A DNA stretch of 64,000 nt from Cordilura impudica (lineage: Eukaryota > Arthropoda > Insecta > Diptera > Scathophagidae): positions 32,365,849 through 32,429,848 of the forward strand of contig OY821522.1 of assembly GCA_963682025.1 (NCBI GenBank), in the 5' to 3' direction. Position 1 is the stretch's first letter. Every line of letters begins with the position of its first letter. The notes beneath the pieces are model-generated. The model was not told where the DNA came from. It did not search any database and was given only the letters and a program-made list of their open reading frames with translations. The position numbers and the translations under genes were made by a program. Shown here one piece after another: positions 21,712 to 32,653 of this stretch.

Positions 21712-24700
21712 TATGCCATTTACATGTAAATAGAAAAATAAAACTAAATGGATATAATTTCATTTATGACAATTCGGATTTAGGTGTAGCAATCGCCATC
21801 AAAAACAATATACAGTACAATAGAATTGTTTGCAATAGAATACAATTTAATAACATATTTATTGAAATAGAATTAATTATAAACAACATTAGAAAAAAAT
21901 ATTTACTGGGGTCTATTTATATTCCCTGTGTATATGCCTCACAAGATTTAAACAACAGCTTGGACCAGATTCTTCAATTAAGCAATAATTATGATGGGTT
22001 TATACTTGGTGGTGACCTAAATGCGAAAAGTTTAAACTGGGGTGATTCTGCAGAAATGGAAAAGCTCTACATGACTGGTTACAGAACAATTGCTTAGATG
22101 TAACGCGCGTTTGCGATATATCTCCATCGTTTCCAAACGGGTCCTCTTTTCTAGACCAGTTTACAACTAAGAAGTCCTCCGGCAATAACTTCATATAAAA
22201 ACACCAATTGGAACGCATTCAGGAGAGATTTAGAAGAAGCCTCCATTGCCATATTACCTCCCAACAACTGCAATTTAAATAATGATGACTTAGATGTACT
22301 CATAAACACATTTAATGATACACTTACCTCAATCCATGACAGTCACTCAATCAAAATAGAAATAAATGATCGTAAACGTCCGTATCCAGATAACATCAAA
22401 AAATTTTTCAAAATAAAGTATACATGGCAGAAAAACCTTAAGAAAATATACCACAGAACTGGCAATAAAATTAGCAGTGAGTATAAAATTCTATCAAAAC
22501 AAATACAATTATTAAAAACAATAATTAATGAGCTTATAAATCTTGAAGATGCTAAAAACTTTAGACTTAAACTCTCAAAAATAAAACCAGGTCCTACTGC
22601 GTTTAAAGATGTATTTCAGATCATTGGTAAAAATAAGTCTCCATTCTGCCAACAACTCTTACATGATGATACCATCACAACAAATAGCTCTCAAATATCG
22701 GAGATTTTTAGATCCCATTACTCTGAAATTTTCAAAGAAGTAATTCCTGAAAGACCAGTCAATAATATAGAAAATCAAATCTCGTCCTGCGTTAATAGAC
22801 TCCCACAAAATATTTATACATTTGATGAAACGTTCCCGGCCGAAAAAACGATGATAATTACCATTTCACAAACGCAAATAAAATTAGAATACTCATAAAA
22901 AACATTAACAGCAAAAAGTCCTTTGGTTTTGACGGTGTCTCCAATTTTATCATCAAAAAATTTCCTGATTCAACACTAAAACTATTAGCTACCATTTTCA
23001 ACAATTGCATTAATAACGGTTATTTCCCATCGGTCTGGAAGAAAGCCAAAATACTACCGATGAAAAAGAAGCAGGACAGTAAAAAGCCTGAAGATTTCCG
23101 CCCAATATCCCTTTTATCCAACGTTGGAAAATTGTTTGAACATGTTATTAAGGAAAAACTGGAAAGTGAGTTCATTGTGGAACCAATATCAGATTTCCAA
23201 TTTGGATTCAGAAAAACTCACTCAACACAACATGCATTGTTGAAATTTCATAACGACGTAACCTGCAATTTAAGGGATAAAACATGCACCGTGGCAATAT
23301 CCTTGGATATTGAAAAGGCGTTTGATTCTGTCTATCATAACGGAATACTTTATAAGCTTATAATACTTGGCGTGGACCCGTTTTTGGTAAAAATACTTTG
23401 CAGCTACTTCGAAAATAGGAAATTTGGCATCCAAATCAACAGCATAACCTCAGAACTAGGACATGTGAAAAGTGGGGTACCACAGGGAAGCATACTGGCT
23501 CCCTTATTGTTCAATATTTTCCTGCATGATTTTCCTCACCAATCTGGAAATTCAAAGGCTATCCTTTACGCTGATGATTGTCTAATTTACTCTCACAACA
23601 AATCACCAATACAAGCTCTGAATATTGCTGCTTTTCATCTGGGAGAAATAAGTGCCTTTTACATGAAATGGGGCATGAAAATCAATGCAGCCAAATCAGA
23701 GGCAATATGCATCAGGAACGCATCGGGTAAATGTCCAAGATACGTTGTGCCGGAGAGTAAACTCCTACAACTCTCACTGGATGGCGTAAATATACCATTT
23801 AAGAACACCATTAAGTACCTCGGGGTTCACTTTGACAAATTATTGAAATTTAATGCCCACGCTAGAAATCTCCTAGAGAAAACGAAAAGAATCTCTGGAA
23901 TGTTTGCAACACTAATGAACAACACATACTTACCTAAGAACACCAAGCTTTTACTCTACAAGGTCGCCATTAGATCGGTTCTCTCCTATGGATTCCCAAT
24001 CTGGTTCACTATATCCCCTATAGTAGCTAAGGAATTGGAGATATTTGAACGAAAAATCCTAAGAAAATGCATCGGAAAGAATTATGAAAATTTCATAAAA
24101 CGATTTTCAAATACCTACGTGTGTGAAAATGCAGATGTTATACCCTTCTGTAGATACGCCATGTTGTTGCAAACCAGATTTGTGGTAAAACTTGCGCTTC
24201 ACGACAACGCTCTAGTCAGCCATATATACAACACAGAGAGAAACATCATCTGGACTGGGTCTACTTACCTCTCACCTGTTGGAATCATCAACGAACATAC
24301 TGACGACGATCCAGTCCCCCGTGACCTCCCCTCATTCTATATGAGCTCAGCTGCCGGCAATCATAGGGGCTGAAAAAGAAGATTGAATTTAATTCTGCAC
24401 AAAATTTACATATGACAAAGTAACTACCTACAAGAGTTTAACTCTATTCGCTGTGATATTTATATTCTATTTATCTAATTATTTTTTTTACTCTGTACCT
24501 GAACAATCTGTTTTGTTTTATTGTTAAGCTTACCATTTATGCATACTCGATGTATTTTCTAATTTGATACGTCCACATGAATTGTGATATGAACATGTTT
24601 GTCAATGTATATAACAGATCTTTTGTTGATTATTATTAATTGTTATTTAGTTTTAGTATGTTAATTACAGACATTTGCTCTGTTAGCGATTTTAAAGGCC

Positions 24701-24910
24701 GAAAGCAAGCCTTGTCAAACTATTCAGTTTGTACATTTTTTTACATTTACACATCTCACTTTAGCAATGTTGCTTGTTACATTTACTTAGCTATTAGAGT
24801 AAGACAAATATAGCTCTAAGAATATTATTGTTCTCATCGTATGTAAGACAATCTATGTTATCGAAAGAAAAGAAGACTTAATAAAAATTTTACTTACTTA
24901 CTTACTTACT
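21712..24910 (+). mobile_element. LINE copy 1 (5'-truncated, (TTAC)n tail)
   Basis: Begins at TATGCCATTTACATG directly after the FB-B end, already inside an endonuclease-like region, and ends with TTACTTACTTACTTAC before FB-B inner-arm sequence (TTAATTTACAGCAGCG). The endonuclease part reads LGVAIAIKNN..., YIPCVYASQDL, ILGGDLNAKSLNWGD, then loses frame near 22060 and again near 22830-22890. The RT part is open. A tail of tandem tetranucleotides rather than poly-A is seen in several LINE groups (I-like and relatives). Confidence 0.85.
23060..24373 (+). pseudogene. LINE reverse transcriptase, copy 1 (open for 437 codons)
   Basis: Contains the RT signatures DFRPISLLSNVGKLFE, ISLDIEKAFDSVYHN (near residue 80), GVPQGSILAPLLFNIF, ILYADDCLIYS (YADD near residue 170) and IKYLGVHFD, then the C-terminal thumb-like region (RSVLSYGFPIWF). 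The frame remains open upstream of the first ATG through SFGFDGVSNFIIKKFP (from about 22900). The endonuclease half is frameshifted, so this is the open remnant of a broken ORF2. It is identical to 28710-30023. Confidence 0.85.
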
Positions 24911-25087
24911 TTAATTTACAGCAGCGTTGCACAAAATACACGCCAAAAATTAAAAAAATAGCCATTGAACACACCCCATCATTTACATAGGCTACACAAA
25001 GAAGTGAATATATCTCGAATTTTACCTATTAATTTATGTATTATAATAAGAAAATAAAAATTTTATTAATTAAATAAATAATTCGAA
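24911..25087 (+). repeat. Fragment of FB-B inner arm
   Basis: Matches 19882-20059 (TTAATTTACAGCAGCGTTGC ... AATAATTCGAATTTTTCC) and runs into satellite array C. The LINE tail abuts it directly. The same fragment follows LINE copy 2 at 30565-30739. Confidence 0.85.
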
Positions 25088-27130
25088 TTTTTCCAGAAAC
25101 GTGCACGCAAATTTATTGCACGGAAAACTTTTTATATCCGCCTATGCCGTGCTCCATGGTACGAAGCTTAGTTTGTCTAAAAGGTGGGTCTGGCCAACAA
25201 TAAAGATTCCCCGTTTGTCCAGAAACGTGCTGGCAAATTTATTGCACGGAAGACTTTTTATATCCGCCTATGCCTAAGCTTCAATTTGACATGCCGTGCT
25301 CCAAGGTGCGAAGCTTAGTTTGTCTATAAGGTGGGTCTGGCCAAAAATAAAGATTCCCAGTTTGTCCAGAAACGTGCTGGCAAATTTATTGCACGGAAGA
25401 CTTCTTATATCCGCCTATGCCTAAGCTTCAATTTGACATGCCGTGCTCCACGGTAGGAAGCTTAGTTTGTCTATAAGGTGGGTCTGGCCAAAAATAAAGA
25501 TTCCCAGTTTGTCCAGAAACGTGCTGGCAAATTTATTGCACAGAAGACTTTTTATATCCGCCTTTGCCTAAGCTTAAATTTGACATGCCGTGCTCCATGG
25601 TACGAAGCTTAGTTTGTCTAAAAAGTGGGTCTTAATTAGTGGGTCTGGCCAAAAATAAAGATTCGCAGTTTTTCCAGAAACGTGCAGGCAAATTTATTGC
25701 ACGGAAGACTTTTTATATCCGCCTATGCCTAAGCTTCAATTTGACATGCCGTGCCCCTTGGTACGGAGCTTAGTTTGTCCAAAAAGTGGGTTTGACCACA
25801 AAAATGAAGATTCCCGGTTTGTCCAGAAACGTGCTTGCAAATTTATTGCACGGAAGACTTTTTATATCCGCCTTTGCCTAAGCTTCAATTTGACATACCG
25901 TGCTCCATGGTACGAAGCTTAGTTTGTCCAAAAAGTGGGTCTGGCCAAAAATAAAGATTCCCAGTTTGTCGAGAAACTTGCTGGTAAATTTATTGCACGG
26001 AAGACTTTTTATATCCGCCTATGCCTAAGCTTCGATTTGACATGCCGTGCTCCATGGTACGAAGCTTAGTTTGTCTAAAAAGTGGGTCTTAATTAGTGGG
26101 TCTGGCCAAAAATAAAGATTCCCAGTTTTTCCAGAAACGTGCTGGCAAATTTATTGCACGGAAGACTTTTTATATCCGCCTATGCCTAAGCTTCAATTTG
26201 ACATGCCTTGATCCATGGTACGAAGCTTAGTTTGTCTATAAGGTGGGTCTGGCCAAAAATAAAGATTCCCAGTTTGTCCAGAAACGTGCTGGCAAATTTA
26301 TTGCACGGAAGACTTTTTATATCCGCCTATGCCTAAGCTTCAATTTGACATGCCGTGATCCATGGTACGAAGCTTAGTTTGTCTATAAGGTGGGTCTGGC
26401 CAAAAATAAAGATTCCCAGTTTGTCCAGAAACGTGCAGGCAAATTTATTGCACGGAAGACTTTTTATATCCGCCTATGCCTAAGCTTCAATTTGACATGC
26501 CGTGCTCCATGGTACGAAGCTTAGTTTGTCTATAAGGTGGGTCTGGCCAAAAATAAAGATTCCCAGTTTGTCCAGAAACGTGCTGGCAAATTTATGGCAC
26601 GGAAGACTTTTTATATCCGCCTATGCCTAAGCTTCAATTTGACATGCGGTGTTCCATGGTACGAAGCTTAGTTTGTCCAAAAAGTGGGTCTGGCCAAAAA
26701 TAAAGATTCCCAGTTTGTCGAGAAACGTGCTGGCAAATTTATTGCACGGAAGACTTTTTATATCCACCTATGCCTAAGCTTCAATTTGACATGCCGTGCT
26801 CCATGGTACGAAGCTTAGTTTGTCTAAAAAGTGGGTCTTAATTAGTGGGTCTGGCCAAAAATAAAGATTCCCAGTTTTTCCAGAAACGTGCAGGCAAATT
26901 TATTGCACGGAACACTTTTTATATCCGCCTATGCCTAAGCTTCAATTTGACATGCCGTGCCCCTTGGTACGGAGCTTAGTTTGTCCAAAAAGTGGGTTTG
27001 ACCACAAAAATGAAGATTCCCAGTTTGTCCAGAAACGTGCTTGCAAATTTATTGCACGGAAGACTTTTTATATCCGCCTTTGCCTAAGCTTCAATATGAC
27101 ATATCGTGCTCCATGGTACGACGCTCCATT
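25088..27130 (+). repeat. Satellite array C, ~13 monomers
   Basis: 147-bp units with local variants, including units carrying the 16-bp GTGGGTCT-duplicating insertion (near 25625, 26085 and 26835). The 5' part matches the 5' part of array D, and the part after about 26210 matches array B after 20560: the signature of a crossover between mismatched arrays. Confidence 0.95.
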
Positions 27131-27361
27131 GTGCTGGAAGCTTCCTTGGAGTATCCCGGTCCCAATAAATCCCAATAAAAAACAAGAATTTAGGTTCTAT
27201 AAATGTTCTAATATTTATTTAAGTATTATTCCTGTTTAAATTAGTCATCCCAAACTGGAGAATCCACTCCCATAAGCATTGGAATACATTTTAAAAATTT
27301 TGCGTTGCCAACTATTCATTTGAAATTCGAGGCTATTTTTTCGAGGCTATCGGCACGCACG

Positions 27362-30300
27362 TATGCCATTTACATGTAAATAGAAAAATAAAACTAAATG
27401 GATATAATTTCATTTATGACAATTCGGATTTAGGTGTAGCAATCGCCATCAAAAACAATATACAGTACAATAGAATTGTTTGCAATAGAATACAATTTAA
27501 TAACATATTTATTGAAATAGAATTAATTATAAACAACATTAGAAAAAAATATTTACTGGGGTCTATTTATATTCCCTGTGTATATGCCTCACAAGATTTA
27601 AACAACAGCTTGGACCAGATTCTTCAATTAAGCAATAATTATGATGGGTTTATACTTGGTGGTGACCTAAATGCGAAAAGTTTAAACTGGGGTGATTCTG
27701 CAGAAATGGAAAAGCTCTACATGACTGGTTACAGAACAATTGCTTAGATGTAACGCGCGTTTGCGATATATCTCCATCGTTTCCAAACGGGTCCTCTTTT
27801 CTAGACCAGTTTACAACTAAGAAGTCCTCCGGCAATAACTTCATATAAAAACACCAATTGGAACGCATTCAGGAGAGATTTAGAAGAAGCCTCCATTGCC
27901 ATATTACCTCCCAACAACTGCAATTTAAATAATGATGACTTAGATGTACTCATAAACACATTTAATGATACACTTACCTCAATCCATGACAGTCACTCAA
28001 TCAAAATAGAAATAAATGATCGTAAACGTCCGTATCCAGATAACATCAAAAAATTTTTCAAAATAAAGTATACATGGCAGAAAAACCTTAAGAAAATATA
28101 CCACAGAACTGGCAATAAAATTAGCAGTGAGTATAAAATTCTATCAAAACAAATACAATTATTAAAAACAATAATTAATGAGCTTATAAATCTTGAAGAT
28201 GCTAAAAACTTTAGACTTAAACTCTCAAAAATAAAACCAGGTCCTACTGCGTTTAAAGATGTATTTCAGATCATTGGTAAAAATAAGTCTCCATTCTGCC
28301 AACAACTCTTACATGATGATACCATCACAACAAATAGCTCTCAAATATCGGAGATTTTTAGATCCCATTACTCTGAAATTTTCAAAGAAGTAATTCCTGA
28401 AAGACCAGTCAATAATATAGAAAATCAAATCTCGTCCTGCGTTAATAGACTCCCACAAAATATTTATACATTTGATGAAACGTTCCCGGCCGAAAAAACG
28501 ATGATAATTACCATTTCACAAACGCAAATAAAATTAGAATACTCATAAAAAACATTAACAGCAAAAAGTCCTTTGGTTTTGACGGTGTCTCCAATTTTAT
28601 CATCAAAAAATTTCCTGATTCAACACTAAAACTATTAGCTACCATTTTCAACAATTGCATTAATAACGGTTATTTCCCATCGGTCTGGAAGAAAGCCAAA
28701 ATACTACCGATGAAAAAGAAGCAGGACAGTAAAAAGCCTGAAGATTTCCGCCCAATATCCCTTTTATCCAACGTTGGAAAATTGTTTGAACATGTTATTA
28801 AGGAAAAACTGGAAAGTGAGTTCATTGTGGAACCAATATCAGATTTCCAATTTGGATTCAGAAAAACTCACTCAACACAACATGCATTGTTGAAATTTCA
28901 TAACGACGTAACCTGCAATTTAAGGGATAAAACATGCACCGTGGCAATATCCTTGGATATTGAAAAGGCGTTTGATTCTGTCTATCATAACGGAATACTT
29001 TATAAGCTTATAATACTTGGCGTGGACCCGTTTTTGGTAAAAATACTTTGCAGCTACTTCGAAAATAGGAAATTTGGCATCCAAATCAACAGCATAACCT
29101 CAGAACTAGGACATGTGAAAAGTGGGGTACCACAGGGAAGCATACTGGCTCCCTTATTGTTCAATATTTTCCTGCATGATTTTCCTCACCAATCTGGAAA
29201 TTCAAAGGCTATCCTTTACGCTGATGATTGTCTAATTTACTCTCACAACAAATCACCAATACAAGCTCTGAATATTGCTGCTTTTCATCTGGGAGAAATA
29301 AGTGCCTTTTACATGAAATGGGGCATGAAAATCAATGCAGCCAAATCAGAGGCAATATGCATCAGGAACGCATCGGGTAAATGTCCAAGATACGTTGTGC
29401 CGGAGAGTAAACTCCTACAACTCTCACTGGATGGCGTAAATATACCATTTAAGAACACCATTAAGTACCTCGGGGTTCACTTTGACAAATTATTGAAATT
29501 TAATGCCCACGCTAGAAATCTCCTAGAGAAAACGAAAAGAATCTCTGGAATGTTTGCAACACTAATGAACAACACATACTTACCTAAGAACACCAAGCTT
29601 TTACTCTACAAGGTCGCCATTAGATCGGTTCTCTCCTATGGATTCCCAATCTGGTTCACTATATCCCCTATAGTAGCTAAGGAATTGGAGATATTTGAAC
29701 GAAAAATCCTAAGAAAATGCATCGGAAAGAATTATGAAAATTTCATAAAACGATTTTCAAATACCTACGTGTGTGAAAATGCAGATGTTATACCCTTCTG
29801 TAGATACGCCATGTTGTTGCAAACCAGATTTGTGGTAAAACTTGCGCTTCACGACAACGCTCTAGTCAGCCATATATACAACACAGAGAGAAACATCATC
29901 TGGACTGGGTCTACTTACCTCTCACCTGTTGGAATCATCAACGAACATACTGACGACGATCCAGTCCCCCGTGACCTCCCCTCATTCTATATGAGCTCAG
30001 CTGCCGGCAATCATAGGGGCTGAAAAAGAAGATTGAATTTAATTCTGCACAAAATTTACATATGACAAAGTAACTACCTACAAGAGTTTAACTCTATTCG
30101 CTGTGATATTTATATTCTATTTATCTAATTATTTTTTTTACTCTGTACCTGAACAATCTGTTTTGTTTTATTGTTAAGCTTACCATTTATGCATACTCGA
30201 TGTATTTTCTAATTTGATACGTCCACATGAATTGTGATATGAACATGTTTGTCAATGTATATAACAGATCTTTTGTTGATTATTATTAATTGTTATTTAG

Positions 30301-30564
30301 TTTTAGTATGTTAATTACAGACATTTGCTCTGTTAGCGATTTTAAAGGCCGAAAGCAAGCCTTGTCAAACTATTCAGTTTGTACATTTTTTTACATTTAC
30401 ACATCTCACTTTAGCAATGTTGCTTGTTACATTTACTTAGCTATTAGAGTAAGACAAATATAGCTCTAAGAATATTATTGTTCTCATCGTATGTAAGACA
30501 ATCTATGTTATCGAAAGAAAAGAAGACTTAATAAAAATTTTACTTACTTACTTACTTACTTACT
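27362..30564 (+). mobile_element. LINE copy 2 (duplicate of copy 1)
   Basis: Same 5' truncation point, same endonuclease frameshifts and same 3' end as copy 1, with the tail one TTAC longer. Sharing the truncation and lesions means it arose by duplication of the locus, not by a second retrotransposition. Confidence 0.9.
28710..30023 (+). pseudogene. LINE reverse transcriptase, copy 2 (437 codons)
   Basis: Identical in translation to the frame at 23060-24373, with the same RT motifs and YADD near residue 170. It is part of the duplicated segment and has no independent significance. Confidence 0.85.
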
Positions 30565-30739
30565 TTAATTTACAGCAGCGTTGCACAAAATACACGCCAA
30601 AAATTAAAAAAATAGCCATTGAACACACCCCATCATTTACATAGGCTACACAAAGAAGTGAATATATCTCGAATTTTACCTATTAATTTATGTATTATAA
30701 TAAGAAAATAAAAATTTTATTAATTAAATAAATAATTCG

Positions 30740-32345
30740 AATTTTTCCAGAAACGTGCACGCAAATTTATTGCACGGAAAACTTTTTATATCCGCCTATG
30801 CCGTGCTCCATGGTACGAAGCTTAGTTTGTCTAAAAGGTGGGTCTGGCCAACAATAAAGATTCCCCGTTTGTCCAGAAACGTGCTGGCAAATTTATTGCA
30901 CGGAAGACTTTTTATATCCGCCTATGCCTAAGCTTCAATTTGACATGCCGTGCTCCAAGGTGCGAAGCTTAGTTTGTCTATAAGGTGGGTCTGGCCAAAA
31001 ATAAAGATTCCCAGTTTGTCCAGAAACGTGCTGGCAAATTTATTGCACGGAAGACTTCTTATATCCGCCTATGCCTAAGCTTCAATTTGACATGCCGTGC
31101 TCCACGGTAGGAAGCTTAGTTTGTCTATAAGGTGGGTCTGGCCAAAAATAAAGATTCCCAGTTTGTCCAGAAACGTGCTGGCAAATTTATTGCACAGAAG
31201 ACTTTTTATATCCGCCTTTGCCTAAGCTTAAATTTGACATGCCGTGCTCCATGGTACGAAGCTTAGTTTGTCTAAAAAGTGGGTCTTAATTAGTGGGTCT
31301 GGCCAAAAATAAAGATTCGCAGTTTTTCCAGAAACGTGCAGGCAAATTTATTGCACGGAAGACTTTTTATATCCGCCTATGCCTAAGCTTCAATTTGACA
31401 TGCCGTGCCCCTTGGTACGGAGCTTAGTTTGTCCAAAAAGTGGGTTTGACCACAAAAATGAAGATTCCCGGTTTGTCCAGAAACGTGCTTGCAAATTTAT
31501 TGCACGGAAGACTTTTTATATCCGCCTTTGCCTAAGCTTCAATTTGACATACCGTGCTCCATGGTACGAAGCTTAGTTTGTCCAAAAAGTGGGTCTGGCC
31601 AAAAATAAAGATTCCCAGTTTGTCGAGAAACTTGCTGGTAAATTTATTGCACGGAAGACTTTTTATATCCGCCTATGCCTAAGCTTCGATTTGACATGCC
31701 GTGCTCCATGGTACGAAGCTTAGTTTGTCTAAAAAGTGGGTCTTAATTAGTGGGTCTGGCCAAAAATAAAGATTCCCAGTTTTTCCAGAAACGTGCTGGC
31801 AAATTTATTGCACGGAAGACTTTTTATATCCGCCTATGCCTAAGCTTCAATTTGACATGCCGTGCCCCTTGTTACGGAGCTTAGTTTGTCCAAAAAGTGG
31901 GTTTGACCACAAAAATGAAGATTCCCAGTTTGTCCAGAAACGTGCTGGCAAATTTATTGCACGGAAGACTTTTTATATCCGCCTTTGCCTAAGCTTCAAT
32001 TTGACATGCCGTGCTCCATGGTACGAAGCTTAGTTTGTCTAAAAAGTGGGTCTTAATTAGTGGGTCTGGCCAAAAATAAAGATTCCCAGTTTTTCCAGAA
32101 ACGTGCAGGCAAATTTATTGCACGGAAGACTTTTTATATCCGCCTATGTCTAAGGTTCAATTTGACATGCCGTGCCCCTTGGTACGGAGCTTAGTTTGTC
32201 CAAAAAGTGGGTTTGACCACAAAAATGAAGATTCCCAGTTTGTCCAGAAACGTGCTATCAAATTTATTGCACGGAAGACTTTTTATATCCGCCTTTGCCT
32301 AGGCTTCAATATGACATATCGTGCTCCATGGTTCGACGCTCCATT
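30740..32345 (+). repeat. Satellite array D, ~10-11 monomers
   Basis: 147-bp units in the plus orientation, mixed with units bearing the 16-bp insertion and units with the AAAATGAAG variant (frames of 65, 65 and 102 codons open in these by chance). It is preceded by another FB-B inner-arm fragment (30565-30739). Confidence 0.95.
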
Positions 32346-32590
32346 GTGCTGGAAGCTTCCTTGGAGTATCCCGGCCACAATAAATCCCAATAAAAAACAA
32401 GAATTTAGGTTCTATAAATGTTCTAATATTTATTTATGTATTATTCCTGTTTAAATTAGTTATCCTAAACTGGAGAATCCACTCCCATAAGCATTGGAAT
32501 ACATTTTAAAAATTTCGCGTTGCCAACTATTCATTTGAAATTCGAAGCTATTTTTTCGAGGCTATCGGCACGCACGTATCGGCACGCACG
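32346..32590 (+). repeat. FB-B outer flank, third copy
   Basis: Matches 21481-21711 and 27131-27361 (CTGGAAGCTTCCTTGGAGTA ... TCGAGGCTATCGGCACGCACG) with a few substitutions. The terminal CGGCACGCACGT is duplicated in tandem (32568-32590), then the Harbinger-type element begins. Confidence 0.85.
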
Positions 32591-32653
32591 TCTGACAAAA
32601 ACTTAGCCATTATTTTGACGTTTCATTTGATTTTGACGTTTAAGTATATTAAA

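Larger units (their letters stand above)
20560..26209 (+). repeat. Tandem duplication unit 1 (~5650 bp)
   Basis: Sequence from about 20560 onward recurs 5650 bp later without visible change through the satellite units, the flank, the whole LINE and the next satellite units. Encoded frames are identical (102, 437 and 65 codons). The edges fall inside satellite arrays, where the copies become different (GCCGTGATCC versus GCCTTGATCC near 20555/26205). Confidence 0.85.
26210..31863 (+). repeat. Tandem duplication unit 2 (~5654 bp)
   Basis: Direct repeat of the preceding unit. The only length difference I see is one extra TTAC in the LINE tail (30541-30564 versus 24891-24910), a simple-repeat change. 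The copy ends inside array D, where GCCGTGCCCCTTG replaces GCCTTGATCC. Confidence 0.85.
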
